The notes: generated by a model not told the origin, from the letters alone. A stretch of DNA of 64,000 nucleotides from Nocardioides sp. zg-DK7169 (GCF_013155365.1 NZ_JABJRA010000002.1:62001-126000), one strand, 5' to 3'. Numbered from the stretch's first letter, positions 42,926 through 51,757 are shown. Numbers and translations: made by a program.

Positions 42926-43075
42926 GGGTACTCCTGCTTGCTCGGGGTGCGGTCGTCCGCGCCTCTTGCGGGGGATCGGGACCGTCTCGCTCGGGCGGCC
43001 AGTGGGTGAGGCCGTACGCCGAGTCGCGCGGGCCTCTTCCTTCCTGGACGGCCCAGCGGGTCGGTCAGAAATTGC

Positions 43076-43081
43076 AGCCTA
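43076..43081 (-). promoter_or_regulatory. Candidate -10 box of greA
   Basis: TAGGCT on the minus strand, about 150 bases before ATG 42925, in an AT-richer patch (AATTTCTGACC lies downstream). The leader also contains a lone GCCGAGTCGCGC (43018-43029), similar to the intergenic repeat core. Confidence 0.45.
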
Positions 43082-43200
43082 ACAAGGACCGCGGACGAAA
43101 GCAGGTCGTCGCAGCCGCGAGCGCCGGCGAAACCGCAGGTGGGGGGCGTTTGGGGGCGCGCCGGTCAGTGGGACCGGTCCCGTCCGCCGCGAGTGGAGCG

Positions 43201-43674
43201 TCAGCCGGGACGGACCTGGCCGTCGGCGGTGCAGCCCGGGAACTCCACGGCGGTCGCGATCCGCTCGGTGCGGATGTCGACGACCAGGGTGGTGTCGCCG
43301 GGCTCGGCGGTGAAGGAGCGCTCGCCGACCGTGACGTGGTCGTCAGCGAACGCGCGCAGCAGGCACTCGACGTTCTCCGCGTCGTCGCGCACCCGCAGCT
43401 CGACGCGCACGCTCGTGGTGTGCTGGTCGACGACGGTGAAGGAGATCAGCTCGGAGTCGACGGCCGGTCGGGCGTGGCCGTTCATCGCCCACAGCACCCA
43501 CGCGGCGGCGGTGGCCACCACGACGGCGACGAGGCCGCGCAGGAGCCAGCGCCGCCGGGGGGAGGGCGCGCCGTAGCGCTGGGCCAGGTCGGAGGCCTCG
43601 GATTCGGCGAGGCCCGACGGGCCGTCGGCGCGGGGGCCGGACGAGTGGTCGGACGAGGCAGGCCGGGTGCTCAC
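43201..43674 (-). CDS. DUF4307 domain-containing membrane protein
   Basis: A 157-residue bitopic protein. About 45 variable cytosolic residues (ending [14 protein letters not shown]) lead to one membrane helix (about 51-71) and an exported domain with [22 protein letters not shown] and [16 protein letters not shown], giving two cysteines. It is the DUF4307 family that sits between greA and mca in mycobacteria (Rv1081c). Function unknown. GTG 43674 is the start that gives the usual family length; it is divergent from mca. Confidence 0.83.
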   Translation of the reverse strand: MSTRPASSDHSSGPRADGPSGLAESEASDLAQRYGAPSPRRRWLLRGLVAVVVATAAAWVLWAMNGHARPAVDSELISFTVVDQHTTSVRVELRVRDDAENVECLLRAFADDHVTVGERSFTAEPGDTTLVVDIRTERIATAVEFPGCTADGQVRPG

Positions 43675-43706
43675 CCCGCCATGGTCCCACCTCGGGCCGT
43701 CCGGCC

Positions 43707-43712
43707 TAAACT
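43707..43712 (+). promoter_or_regulatory. -10 box, leaderless promoter of mca
   Basis: TAAACT ends 7 bases before ATG 43720. Confidence 0.6.
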
Positions 43713-43719
43713 CGCGGGC

Positions 43720-44613
43720 ATGTCCCAGCTCCCCACGCGGCCGCGCGCCGGCTACCGGCTCATGCACGTCCACGCCCACCCCGACGACGAGTCGAGCAAG
43801 GGTGCGGCGTCGACCGCGAAGTACGTCGCGGAGGGCGTCGACGTCCACGTCGTGACGTGCACCGGTGGGGAGCGCGGATCGATCCTCAACCCCAAGATGG
43901 ACCGGCCCGAGATCGCCGCGAACATCACCGAGATCCGGCGCCAGGAGATGGAGCGCGCCCGCGACATCCTCGGGGTGCGCCAGGACTGGCTCGGCTTCGT
44001 CGACTCGGGCTGGCCCGAGGGCGACCCGAAGCCGCCGCTGCCCGAGGGGTGCTTCGCGCTGGTGCCGGTCGAGGAGGCCGCCGAGCCGCTGGTGCGCCTG
44101 ATCCGGGAGTTCCGCCCGCACGTCGTCACGACGTACGACGAGCGCGGGGGCTACCCGCACCCCGACCACATCATGTGCCACCAGGTGAGCGTGCACGCCT
44201 TCGAGGCGGCCGGCGACCCGGAGCGCTACCCCGACGCAGGGGAGCCGTGGCAGCCGCAGAAGCTCTACTACCACCATGGCTGGAGCTGGGCGAAGACCAA
44301 CGCCCTGCACGAGGCGATGCTCGCCCACGGCCTGGAGTCGCCGTACACCGAGCGGCTGGCGAACTGGACCCGCGAGCCCGAGTGGGACGCCCGGGTGACC
44401 ACCCGGGTGCCGTGCGGGGAGTACTTCGGCGTGCGCGACCAGGCGCTGCTGGCGCACGCCACGCAGATCGACCCCGACAGCTTCTGGTTCGCGATCCCGC
44501 GCGAGCTGCAGCAGGAGGTCTGGCCCACCGAGGACTACGAGCTGGTCGTGAGCCACGTCCCCTCGCAGCTCCCGGAGGACGACCTGTTCGCCGGCATCCT
44601 CGACCCCTCCTGA
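43720..44613 (+). CDS. mca: Mycothiol S-conjugate amidase
   Basis: A 297-residue PIG-L/LmbE-fold zinc amidase that cleaves mycothiol-drug conjugates to glucosaminyl-inositol and an exported mercapturic acid. The zinc ligands are in [12 protein letters not shown] (near 17-28) and PHPDHIMCH (near 145-153). [14 protein letters not shown] and [14 protein letters not shown] are typical of Mca rather than the related MshB deacetylase. It demonstrates a mycothiol-using organism. Leaderless promoter predicted. Confidence 0.93.
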   Translation: MSQLPTRPRAGYRLMHVHAHPDDESSKGAASTAKYVAEGVDVHVVTCTGGERGSILNPKMDRPEIAANITEIRRQEMERARDILGVRQDWLGFVDSGWPEGDPKPPLPEGCFALVPVEEAAEPLVRLIREFRPHVVTTYDERGGYPHPDHIMCHQVSVHAFEAAGDPERYPDAGEPWQPQKLYYHHGWSWAKTNALHEAMLAHGLESPYTERLANWTREPEWDARVTTRVPCGEYFGVRDQALLAHATQIDPDSFWFAIPRELQQEVWPTEDYELVVSHVPSQLPEDDLFAGILDPS

Positions 44614-44625
44614 CAGACTGGTGGC

Positions 44626-44949
44626 ATGGAGCTGTACACCGTCCTCATCGCCGAGGTCCTGCCCGTCCTGACCGAGCGCCTGGACGAGACCCCCAAGCCC
44701 GAGGACGTCAAGGCGGGCTGGGTCGGCTTCGGTGTGTTCCTGGGCCTCTGCGTCATGGTCGCGCTGCTCGGCTGGGCGATGAGCCGCCAGCTGAAGCGCA
44801 CCGCGAAGAACCGTGAGGCGGGCGCCTTCGGTCCCTACCGCGGGCCGGTGCAGGACAATCGGATCCCCTCGAACGACGACGCGGACGCGCCGGTCCAGAG
44901 GGTCGACGCCTCGAACGACGCCGACGACGCGCAGCGCCCGCAGGCCTGA
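44626..44949 (+). CDS. Small single-pass membrane protein, Rv1083-like position
   Basis: A 107-residue protein with one membrane helix (about 30-52: VGFGVFLGLCVMVALLGWAM), then a basic patch (SRQLKRTAKNREAG) and an acidic, Asp-rich cytosolic tail. The same place after mca is held by Rv1083 in M. tuberculosis. Function unknown. It starts 12 bases after mca and may share its transcript; a CAGACT hexamer 6 bases before the ATG is a weaker leaderless signal. Confidence 0.75.
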   Translation: MELYTVLIAEVLPVLTERLDETPKPEDVKAGWVGFGVFLGLCVMVALLGWAMSRQLKRTAKNREAGAFGPYRGPVQDNRIPSNDDADAPVQRVDASNDADDAQRPQA

Positions 44950-45001
44950 CCGACCCCTCGCCGGTGAAGCCTGGCGAGACCCCTCAGGCCTCGGAGTGCC
45001 C

Positions 45002-45385
45002 TCAGGCCGGCGGCTGACCCTGCTCGGCCTGCTGCTGCGCGACCTGGCGGTGGACGTCCTCCATGTCCAGCCCGCGCACGGCCTCGATCACCTGGTCGAG
45101 TGCGGGAGCCGGCAGCGCGCCCGGCTGGGCGAAGACCAGCACGCCCTCCCGGAACGCCATCAGGGTCGGGATCGACTGGATCTGCGCCATCGCGGCGAGC
45201 TGCTGCTCGGTCTCGGTGTTGACCGAGCCGAAGGTGATGTCGGGGTTGGCCTCGGAGGCCGCCTCGTAGGTGGGCGCGAACTGCCGGCACGGTCCGCACC
45301 AGCTCGCCCAGAAGTCCACGAAGAGGATGTCGTCACCCTCGACGTGGGACACGAAGTTGTCACTGGTCAGCTCGATGGTGGCCAT
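45002..45385 (-). CDS. Thioredoxin family protein
   Basis: A 127-residue thioredoxin with the active site ASWCGPCRQFAPTYE (near 27-41), VNTETEQQLAAMAQIQSIPTLMAF including the cis-proline, and a C-terminal extension (MEDVHRQVAQQQAEQGQPPA) rich in Gln. It lacks a signal peptide, so it is cytosolic and reduces protein disulfides. ATG 45385 has a TACCGT box 6 bases upstream; longer upstream reading is not protein-like. Confidence 0.9.
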   Translation of the reverse strand: MATIELTSDNFVSHVEGDDILFVDFWASWCGPCRQFAPTYEAASEANPDITFGSVNTETEQQLAAMAQIQSIPTLMAFREGVLVFAQPGALPAPALDQVIEAVRGLDMEDVHRQVAQQQAEQGQPPA

Positions 45386-45391
45386 GCCTTC

Positions 45392-45397
45392 ACGGTA
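45392..45397 (-). promoter_or_regulatory. -10 box, leaderless promoter of the thioredoxin gene
   Basis: TACCGT on the minus strand ends 6 bases before ATG 45385. Confidence 0.5.
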
Positions 45398-45491
45398 CGC
45401 GGGCGGTGGAGCCGCGTCGGCAGGTGGTGGTCCGGCCCGGGCCGCTCGCCCAGGTGCCAGGCGTACGCCACCGCCGTGTGAGGCTGGGGAC

Positions 45492-46028
45492 GTGAGCGCG
45501 TCGAGGATCCTGGTGACCGGTGGTGTCCGGTCGGGCAAGTCCACCCATGCCGAGCGGCTGCTGCAGGCCCACCCCGAGGTCACCTACGTCGCGCCCGGGC
45601 AGGCCCCGGACCCGGCGGTGGACCCGGACTGGGCGGACCGGGTGGCCGCGCACCGTTCCCGGCGGCCCGCCGGCTGGCGCACCCTCGAGACCTCCGACCT
45701 CGCCGCGGCCCTGACCGGCGGGGGCCCGCTGCTCGTCGACTGTCTCGGGACCTGGCTGACCGCCGTCGTCGACGCGGCAGCGCTCTGGGAGGCGCCGGTC
45801 GACGACGTGCACGACCACGTCCTGGCCGCGCTGGACCCGGCCGTGGAGGCGCTGCGCGCTGCGAGCGGCCCGGTCGTGGTGGTGACCAACGAGGTCGGCC
45901 TCGGCGTGGTCCCCGCGCACCGCTCCGGACGGGTCTTCCGTGACCTGCTGGGCACCGTCAACCAGCGGGTCGCCGCCGCCTGCGACGAGGTGCACCTGGT
46001 GATCGCCGGACGGGTCCTGGTGCTCTGA
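45492..46028 (+). CDS. cobU: Adenosylcobinamide kinase/guanylyltransferase (CobU-like)
   Basis: A 178-residue P-loop enzyme: ILVTGGVRSGKSTHAERLL (Walker A near 10-17), DRVAAHRSRRPAGWRTLE (active-site His region), LLVDCLGTWLT and VVTNEVGLGVVPAHRSGRVFRDLLGTVNQ. The protein would phosphorylate adenosylcobinamide and add GMP in the lower-ligand stage of cobalamin assembly. It stands alone, without cobS, cobT or other cob genes around it. GTG 45492 has a weak GAGGCT hexamer 6 bases upstream. Array D of the repeat follows its stop. Confidence 0.87.
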   Translation: MSASRILVTGGVRSGKSTHAERLLQAHPEVTYVAPGQAPDPAVDPDWADRVAAHRSRRPAGWRTLETSDLAAALTGGGPLLVDCLGTWLTAVVDAAALWEAPVDDVHDHVLAALDPAVEALRAASGPVVVVTNEVGLGVVPAHRSGRVFRDLLGTVNQRVAAACDEVHLVIAGRVLVL

Positions 46029-46068
46029 GCGGCGTGCCCGGCTGAGCCCGTCGTACGACACCACGAGG

Positions 46069-46124
46069 GCCGACTCGGCACGCCACAAGAGCCGACTCGC
46101 GCAACCACACGGGCCGACTCGGGG
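46069..46124. repeat. Array D, 22-bp GCCGACTCG repeat, three cores
   Basis: Cores at 46072, 46094 and 46116, spaced exactly 22 bases, between the convergent cobU-like and ArsR-like genes. The middle linker CGCAACCACACGG is nearly that of array C. Eight bases separate the last core from the stop codon of the ArsR-like gene. Confidence 0.8.
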
Positions 46125-46129
46125 AGGGG

Positions 46130-47089
46130 TCAGGTGCCGGCGAGGAGGCGGTCGCCGAGCTCGGAGCGCAGATAGAGCACGGAGCGGCCGTGCCGGGCGG
46201 AGGTGAGCAGGCCGGCGGCGCGCAGGGCCCGCAGGTGCTGGTTGACCGCGGTGGTCGTCACCCCGAGCCGTACGCCGAGCTCGGTCGAGGAGGCGGGGGA
46301 GTCGAGCATCCCCAGCAGCCGCGCCCGCGCCGCGCCGAGCAGCGCGACCAGGGCGTCCGGGCCGGCGACGTCCTCGGCCTCCCACAGGGTGCCGACGCCG
46401 CGCGCGGCGTACATGATCTGCGGCGCCTGCTCGGGGGTGATCGGCGTCGAGCCGCCGCGCGAGAACAGCGACGGCACCAGGGTGAGCCCCGCCCCGGTCG
46501 TGGTGCGCCGGTAGCCGCCGCGCGAGCTCGTGCTCACCTGCACCACGTTGCCGACCATCCGCACCCGCCCGCTCAAATCGGTGAACATCGCGGCCAGCCC
46601 GCGCTGGGCGATCACCCGCCCGCGGTAGGTCACGTCGGCCTCCAGGACGGTCCGCATCCGCGGCCACCACGGCTCGAAGCAGGCCTCCCAATAGGCCTCC
46701 AGTGCGCGCACCACCCGGGCCAGCACCCGGTCGGTGCGACCGCGCAGCGGCGCCGGGAGGGTGTCGCCGTGGACCTCGGCCAGCTTGGCCCGCACCACGA
46801 CCGGTGGGAGCTCGGCGAGCGCGGCCATCTCCTCGCCGAACCGGGTCAACGGGCCCGTCGGGCGTGGGTGCAGGAAGTCCGGGGTCCAGAGCAGGTCGTT
46901 GGTGAGCGAGCGGAGCAGCTCGGTGTCGAGGTCGGCCCGGGCGGCCTCGGTGCGGCGCAGCCAGGGCAGGTGGTGGGGGTAGCGCCCCGGGTCGCGGAAG
47001 ACCCGCACCGAGAGCGCGAGCTCGTTCAGCGGGGAGATCGCGAAACGGACCTCGCCGAGGTCCAGCCCGGCGAGCTCGTACTCGATCAT
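46130..47089 (-). CDS. ArsR-type transcriptional regulator with large N-terminal domain (DUF5937-like)
   Basis: A 319-residue protein. About 235 residues of helical N-terminal domain (EYELAGLDLGEVRFAISPLNEL at the start) precede a C-terminal winged helix (about 245-315) reading ALVALLGAARARLLGMLDSPASSTELGVRLGVTTTAVNQHLRALRAAGLL in consecutive parts, with GRSVLYLRSELG as the wing. Such proteins usually repress a divergent transporter; here an MFS gene starts 57 bases away. ATG 47089 is preferred to an ATG 33 bases upstream because a TAGCGT box lies 8 bases before it. Confidence 0.8.
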   Translation of the reverse strand: MIEYELAGLDLGEVRFAISPLNELALSVRVFRDPGRYPHHLPWLRRTEAARADLDTELLRSLTNDLLWTPDFLHPRPTGPLTRFGEEMAALAELPPVVVRAKLAEVHGDTLPAPLRGRTDRVLARVVRALEAYWEACFEPWWPRMRTVLEADVTYRGRVIAQRGLAAMFTDLSGRVRMVGNVVQVSTSSRGGYRRTTTGAGLTLVPSLFSRGGSTPITPEQAPQIMYAARGVGTLWEAEDVAGPDALVALLGAARARLLGMLDSPASSTELGVRLGVTTTAVNQHLRALRAAGLLTSARHGRSVLYLRSELGDRLLAGT

Positions 47090-47097
47090 GAAGTCAG

Positions 47098-47103
47098 ACG
47101 CTA
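47098..47103 (-). promoter_or_regulatory. -10 box, leaderless promoter of the ArsR-like gene
   Basis: TAGCGT on the minus strand ends 8 bases before ATG 47089. Confidence 0.45.
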
Positions 47104-47145
47104 CATCGTTGGCGGCGCCCACCGATGCCGTGGGAAAACTGCCGG

Positions 47146-48405
47146 GTGCTTCGGACCCTCCTCCCCGGCGACCCGGTCGCCCGTGCCCTCTCGATCGCGA
47201 CGATGGCGGGCTCGCTGTCGATGGGGCTCTTCTACAGCGTCAGCGCGCTGTACTTCACCTTCGTGATCGGGCTCGAGGCCACCACCGTCGGCACCGGGCT
47301 CACCATCGCCGGCGCCACCGGGGTCCTGGGCTCCTTCCTCGGTGGCCGGCTCGCCGACCGGGTCGGGGCGGACCGGCTGCAGCAGGCAGCCACCGTGGTG
47401 CAGGGGGTCGCCCTGCTGGCCTACGTGCTCGCCGACGACGCGCTCACCTTCGTGCTCGTCGCCTGCGTCGCGGTCGGCGCGCGCAGCATGCAGGGCACGG
47501 CCAAGCAGACCCTGCTCGCGCGCTGGTTCACCGGCCCGGACCGGATCGAGGTCCGCGCGCGGCTGCGGGTGGTCACCAACGTGTTCATCGCGCTCGGCAC
47601 CTCCGCCGCGGCGGTCGCGCTGCTGATCGGCACGGCGACGGCGTACCGCACGACGATGGTGCTGGTCGGGCTGCTCTCCCTGCTCGCGGTGGTGCCCCTC
47701 GGCGGCCTGCGCGCCCGGGTGCCCGGCCTGGCCGAGGCGTTGAGGCCCACCCGCGGACCGCGGGCCGACCTCTCCGCGCCGCAGGGCCGCTCGCCGCTGC
47801 GCGACCGCACCTACCTCGCCTCGACCGCGCTCAACTCCGTGGTCGCCATGCAGTTCGGCCTCCAGAACGTCGGGGTGCCGCTCTGGATCGCCCACCACAC
47901 CGAGGCCCCGACGGTTATGGTGTCGGTGGTGCTGCTGCTCAACACCGTGCTGGTCGCGTCGCTGCAGGTGCGGGCCTCTCGCGGCACCCACGAGGTGCGC
48001 GCCGCGGGCCGGGCGGTACGACGCGGCGGGCTGCTGCTCGCCGTCGCGTGCCTGCTGCTGGCGGCGGCCGGCTCGGTCGGGGCGGTCGCGGCGGTCGTGC
48101 TGCTGCTGGTCGCGGAGACCGTCAGCACGGCGGCGGAGATCCTCGCCGAGGCGGGCGGCTGGGGCCTGGCCTTCGAGCTGGCCGACCCGCTCAGTGCCGG
48201 GGCCTACCAGGGCGTGAGCCAGATGGGCTACTCGATCGCCGGGATGCTGGCGCCGCTGGTGATCACGGCGACCGCCATCGAGCACGGCTGGCTCGGCTGG
48301 CTGGGCCTGGCGGCGATGTTCGCCGTCGCCGGGACGGGCGTCGCGGCCGTGGCCGCTCGGGCCGCCGTACGCCGCGGCGAGGCGCAGGTGCAGCTCGTCG
48401 CCTGA
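47146..48405 (+). CDS. MFS transporter divergent from ArsR-like regulator
   Basis: A 419-residue major-facilitator protein with 12 predicted helices and the loop 2-3 motif GGRLADRVGADRL. GTG 47146 (VLRTLLPGDPVARALS) fits the usual N-terminus of this exporter group; an in-frame ATG at 47125 would add seven residues of no recognisable character. The pairing with the ArsR-type gene suggests efflux of a small molecule sensed by the regulator. Ligand unknown. The 3' end faces the hemolysin III gene with 23 bases between stops. Confidence 0.8.
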   Translation: MLRTLLPGDPVARALSIATMAGSLSMGLFYSVSALYFTFVIGLEATTVGTGLTIAGATGVLGSFLGGRLADRVGADRLQQAATVVQGVALLAYVLADDALTFVLVACVAVGARSMQGTAKQTLLARWFTGPDRIEVRARLRVVTNVFIALGTSAAAVALLIGTATAYRTTMVLVGLLSLLAVVPLGGLRARVPGLAEALRPTRGPRADLSAPQGRSPLRDRTYLASTALNSVVAMQFGLQNVGVPLWIAHHTEAPTVMVSVVLLLNTVLVASLQVRASRGTHEVRAAGRAVRRGGLLLAVACLLLAAAGSVGAVAAVVLLLVAETVSTAAEILAEAGGWGLAFELADPLSAGAYQGVSQMGYSIAGMLAPLVITATAIEHGWLGWLGLAAMFAVAGTGVAAVAARAAVRRGEAQVQLVA

Positions 48406-48428
48406 GCGCGCCCCAGGGTCGTGCGGCC

Positions 48429-49169
48429 TCAGCGCATGGCGTAGGTGGCCAGCGAGACGCTGATGTAGTGCGTGAAGAAGGCCAGCACCGTGAAGCCGTG
48501 GAAGACCTCGTGGAAGCCGAACCACTGCGGCGAGGGGTTCGGACGCTTGAGGCCGTAGACCACGCCGCCGAAGGTGTAGAGAGCGCCGCCGACCACGATC
48601 AGGGTGAAGATCGCGACCCCGATGCCCATGCCGAGCGCGGTGGCGCCGCTGAAGAAGCCGGGGATGAAGAAGATCGCCGCCCAGCCCAGCGCGATGTAGA
48701 TCGGGACGTAGAGCCAGCGCGGCGCGTCGGTCCAGAAGATCCGGAACAGCACGCCGAGCACGGCGCCGGTCCACACCGTCGCGATCAGCGCGGTGCGCTG
48801 GGTGCCCTCCAGCAGCAGCAGCGCGAAGGGCGTGTAGGACCCGGCGATGAGCAGGAAGATGTTGGAGTGGTCGAAGCGGCGCAGGAACGCCCAGGTCCGC
48901 GGCGACCAGGTGCCGGTGTGGTAGATCGCCGAGACGGTGAAGAGCAGCAGGGCGGAGCCGGTGAACACGGCCGAGCCGATCTTGGTGGTCGCGTCGGGGG
49001 AGAGCGCCACCAGCACGATGCCCGCGACCAGGGTCAGCGGGGCCGTGGAGAGGTGGAGCCACCCGCGCAGCTTGGGCTTGACCTCGGCGATGGTGTCCTG
49101 GATCGAGTCGTGAATCGACTCCAGGCCGTGCCTCACCTCGTCGCGTGCATGCTGCATGGACCTGCTCAT
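48429..49169 (-). CDS. Hemolysin III / PAQR family membrane protein
   Basis: A 246-residue seven-helix protein. The metal-binding histidines of the PAQR family are in SAIYHTGTWSPR (helix 2) and HEVFHGFTVLAFFTHY (C-terminal), with RRFDHSNIFLLIAGSYTPF between. Called hemolysin III from Bacillus cereus, it more likely acts in lipid or membrane homeostasis. A soluble helical N-terminus of about 38 residues precedes the first helix. Rv1085c holds the same place before the prenyl synthase gene. TACCGT lies 6 bases before ATG 49169. Confidence 0.88.
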   Translation of the reverse strand: MSRSMQHARDEVRHGLESIHDSIQDTIAEVKPKLRGWLHLSTAPLTLVAGIVLVALSPDATTKIGSAVFTGSALLLFTVSAIYHTGTWSPRTWAFLRRFDHSNIFLLIAGSYTPFALLLLEGTQRTALIATVWTGAVLGVLFRIFWTDAPRWLYVPIYIALGWAAIFFIPGFFSGATALGMGIGVAIFTLIVVGGALYTFGGVVYGLKRPNPSPQWFGFHEVFHGFTVLAFFTHYISVSLATYAMR

Positions 49170-49175
49170 GCACCG

Positions 49176-49181
49176 ACGGTA
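49176..49181 (-). promoter_or_regulatory. -10 box, leaderless promoter of the hemolysin III gene
   Basis: TACCGT on the minus strand ends 6 bases before ATG 49169. Confidence 0.5.
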
Positions 49182-49275
49182 CCCACCTGAGGGCCGGCGC
49201 GGACGAAAGGGCGGCGAACGTCACCTGACCCGAACCGATGGGCACGCCGTCATGGGGGTGACGGGCATCTCCCAC

Positions 49276-49281
49276 TACGCT
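49276..49281 (+). promoter_or_regulatory. -10 box, leaderless promoter of the prenyl synthase gene
   Basis: TACGCT ends 7 bases before GTG 49289. Confidence 0.55.
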
Positions 49282-49288
49282 GAACGGC

Positions 49289-50062
49289 GTGGCTGACTGG
49301 AAACGGGGGCTGCGTCGGGTGCTCTACCCGGCCTACGAGGCCCGGTTGCTGCGGCGCATGCCGGACAACCTCCCCAAGCACGTCGGCGTCATGCTCGACG
49401 GCAACCGGCGCTGGGCGCGCTCGCTGGGGCACGACTCCGCCCACGGGCACCGCGTCGGCGCCGCGAACATCGAGCCGCTGCTCGGGTGGTGCGACGAGGT
49501 GGGCATCGAGGTGGTGACCTTGTGGCTGCTCTCGACCGACAACCTGAACCGCCCCGAGGACGAGCTCCGCCCGCTGCTGGGCATCATCGAGGACGTCGTG
49601 GACTCCCTGGCCGCCCAGCGCCGCTGGCGGGTGAACCCGGTGGGCGCGCTCGACCTGCTCCCGGCGGCGACCGCCGCCCGGCTCAAGGCCGCCGCGGACG
49701 CCACCCGCGACGTCGACGGCCTGCTGGTCAACATCGCGGTCGGGTACGGCGGGCGCCGCGAGATCGCCGACGCCGTGCGCTCCCTGCTGCTCGAGCACGC
49801 CGAGCGCGGCACCGACATGGCAGAGCTGGCGCAGGGCCTGACCGTGGAGGACATCGCCGCCCACCTCTACACCAAGGGCCAGCCGGACCCGGACCTGGTG
49901 ATCCGCACCTCCGGGGAGCAGCGGATGAGCGGCTTCCTGCTGTGGCAGAGCGCCCGCTCGGAGTTCTACTTCTGCGAGGCCTACTGGCCCGACTTCCGCC
50001 GCGTCGACTTCCTGCGCGCCATCCGGGCCTACGCCCAGCGCGAGCGCCGCTTCGGCTCCTGA
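49289..50062 (+). CDS. cis-(Z)-prenyl diphosphate synthase, short-chain Rv1086 type
   Basis: A 257-residue UPP-synthase-family enzyme. The catalytic Asp is in GVMLDGNRRWAR (near 37), with LWLLSTDNLNRP, NIAVGYGGRREI, PDLVIRTSGEQRMSGFLLWQ (near 200-218) and SEFYFCEAYWPDFR. Its sequence and position match Rv1086, which makes omega,E,Z-farnesyl diphosphate, the precursor of decaprenyl phosphate. A longer-chain product cannot be excluded by inspection. GTG 49289 is supported by the TACGCT box 7 bases upstream. Confidence 0.9.
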   Translation: MADWKRGLRRVLYPAYEARLLRRMPDNLPKHVGVMLDGNRRWARSLGHDSAHGHRVGAANIEPLLGWCDEVGIEVVTLWLLSTDNLNRPEDELRPLLGIIEDVVDSLAAQRRWRVNPVGALDLLPAATAARLKAAADATRDVDGLLVNIAVGYGGRREIADAVRSLLLEHAERGTDMAELAQGLTVEDIAAHLYTKGQPDPDLVIRTSGEQRMSGFLLWQSARSEFYFCEAYWPDFRRVDFLRAIRAYAQRERRFGS

Positions 50063-50193
50063 GGCCGCGCGCGCAGGTCCTCCTCCCCAGGCTCGGCACC
50101 GATTCCGGCGTGTCGCCACATCCGACCGCCCCGGCGGCGTACTTTTCGAGGCATCGGCGCGTGGGGAAGCGCGCCGTACCAGGAGGCCCGATC

Positions 50194-50292
50194 GTGACCA
50201 GTCACGACTGCATCGCACGGCGGTCGCCCCGCCCTGCGGACGGAGGCGGGCACTCCTGTCTTCGGGCACCCCGGTCCATCCGCGTGAGCTAG
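50194..50292 (+). CDS. Possible 32-residue upstream peptide before phoH
   Basis: GTG 50194 is preceded by AGGAGG (50181-50186) at good spacing, the best ribosome binding site in this 274-base gap, and opens a frame of 32 codons ending TAG 50290-50292. The peptide begins MTSHDCIARRSPRPADGGG and has two cysteines; it resembles nothing I know. It ends 44 bases before phoH and could be a leader peptide. A TACTTT at 50140-50145 might be the -10 box. Confidence 0.35.
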   Translation: MTSHDCIARRSPRPADGGGHSCLRAPRSIRVS

Positions 50293-50336
50293 GACCGGGA
50301 CGCCGAGTGCGTCGTGCCGGGCCGTGAGGGGGAACC

Positions 50337-51680
50337 GTGCCGACCCAGGCCCACCACCCGCAGCGCCCCGCTGAGACCGCCGCTGCCCGCACCACCTACG
50401 TCCTCGACACCAGCGTCCTGCTGGCCGACCCGGGGGCGATCCGCCGCTTCGCCGAGCACGAGGTGGTGCTCCCCGTCGTCGTGGTCACCGAGCTCGAGGG
50501 CAAGCGCCACCATCCCGAGCTGGGCTTCTTCGCCCGCGCCGCGCTGCGGATGCTCGACGAGCTGCGGGTCACCCACCGCCGCCTCGACCAGCCGATCCCG
50601 GTCGGGGACAGCGGCGGCACGCTGCGCGTCGAGCTCAACCACACCGACCCCGGGGCGCTCCCGTCCGGGTTCCGGCTCGGCGACAACGACACCCGGATCC
50701 TCGCGGTGGCGCGCAACCTCGCCGACGAGGGTCGTGAGGTGACCCTGGTGTCCAAGGACCTCCCGCTGCGGATCAAGGCCGCCGCGGTCGGCCTGGAGGC
50801 CCAGGAGTACCGCAGCGAGGCGATCAGCGAGTCCGACACCGGCTACACCGGCATGGCGGAGGTCGAGATCGACCCCGCCGCGCTCGACGAGCTGTACGAC
50901 GACGGCACGCTCGAGCTCGCCGAGGCCCGCGACATGCCGTGCCACCAGGGCCTGGTGCTGGTCTCCGAGCGCGGTACGGCGCTGGGGCGCGTCGGCCCCG
51001 ACAAGGCCGTGCACCTGGTGCGCGGGGACCGCGAGGCGTTCGGCGTCCACGGCCGCTCGGCCGAGCAGCGGATCGCGCTGGAGATGCTGCTGGACCCCGA
51101 GGTCGGCATCGTGTCCCTCGGGGGCCGGGCCGGCACCGGGAAGTCCGCGATGGCGCTGTGCGCCGGGCTGGAGGCGGTCCTCGAGCGCGGTCAGCACCAG
51201 AAGGTCGTCGTCTTCCGCCCGCTGTTCGCGGTCGGTGGGCAGGAGCTCGGCTACCTGCCGGGCTCGGAGAACGAGAAGATGTCGCCGTGGGGCCAGGCGG
51301 TCTTCGACACCCTGGGCGCGATCACCTCCAAGGAGGTGATCGAGGAGGTCCTGGCGCGGGGCATGCTCGAGGTGCTGCCGCTGACCCACATCCGCGGCCG
51401 CTCGCTGCACGACTCGTTCGTGATCGTCGACGAGGCGCAGTCGCTGGAGCGCAACGTGCTGCTCACCGTGCTCTCGCGGGTCGGCGCCAACTCCAAGGTG
51501 GTCCTCACCCACGACGTCGCCCAGCGCGACAACCTGCGGGTCGGGCGCCACGACGGCGTGGTGGCGGTCATCGACAAGCTCAAGGGCCACCCGCTCTTCG
51601 CCCACGTCACCCTCACCCGCTCCGAGCGCTCGCCGATCGCGGCGCTCGTCACGGAGATGCTGGAGGACGTCACGCTGTGA
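50337..51680 (+). CDS. phoH2: PhoH family protein with N-terminal PIN domain (PhoH2)
   Basis: A 447-residue PIN-PhoH fusion. The PIN ribonuclease domain (about 20-150) opens [16 protein letters not shown] and has the acidic positions ending [15 protein letters not shown]; the PhoH domain (about 245-445) has Walker [14 protein letters not shown] (near 262) and Walker [12 protein letters not shown]. PhoH2 of mycobacteria is an RNA helicase-ribonuclease. No separate vapB-like antitoxin gene is seen, except that the short upstream frame above occupies that place. A GAGGGGG site precedes GTG 50337. Confidence 0.9.
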   Translation: MPTQAHHPQRPAETAAARTTYVLDTSVLLADPGAIRRFAEHEVVLPVVVVTELEGKRHHPELGFFARAALRMLDELRVTHRRLDQPIPVGDSGGTLRVELNHTDPGALPSGFRLGDNDTRILAVARNLADEGREVTLVSKDLPLRIKAAAVGLEAQEYRSEAISESDTGYTGMAEVEIDPAALDELYDDGTLELAEARDMPCHQGLVLVSERGTALGRVGPDKAVHLVRGDREAFGVHGRSAEQRIALEMLLDPEVGIVSLGGRAGTGKSAMALCAGLEAVLERGQHQKVVVFRPLFAVGGQELGYLPGSENEKMSPWGQAVFDTLGAITSKEVIEEVLARGMLEVLPLTHIRGRSLHDSFVIVDEAQSLERNVLLTVLSRVGANSKVVLTHDVAQRDNLRVGRHDGVVAVIDKLKGHPLFAHVTLTRSERSPIAALVTEMLEDVTL

Positions 51681-51712
51681 GGGCCGCCGTGAGTCGGTTG
51701 AGTCCGGCCTGA

Positions 51713-51757
51713 GATCCGGGCGCCGGGCCGGCAGTGGCCTGGACCGGCGCCCGGATC
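51713..51757. terminator. Hairpin terminator after phoH
   Basis: GATCCGGGCGCCGG (51713-51726) pairs perfectly with CCGGCGCCCGGATC (51744-51757) around a 17-base loop, 32 bases after the phoH stop codon. Confidence 0.7.

Noticed and set aside
43018..43029. Lone GCCGAGTCGCGC in the greA leader as a fifth repeat locus
   Set aside because: It is a single copy with no tandem neighbour; chance occurrence cannot be excluded.
43170..43181. Palindrome GGGACCGGTCCC as an operator
   Set aside because: It lies in the 3' flank of the DUF4307 gene without a promoter near it; no support beyond symmetry.
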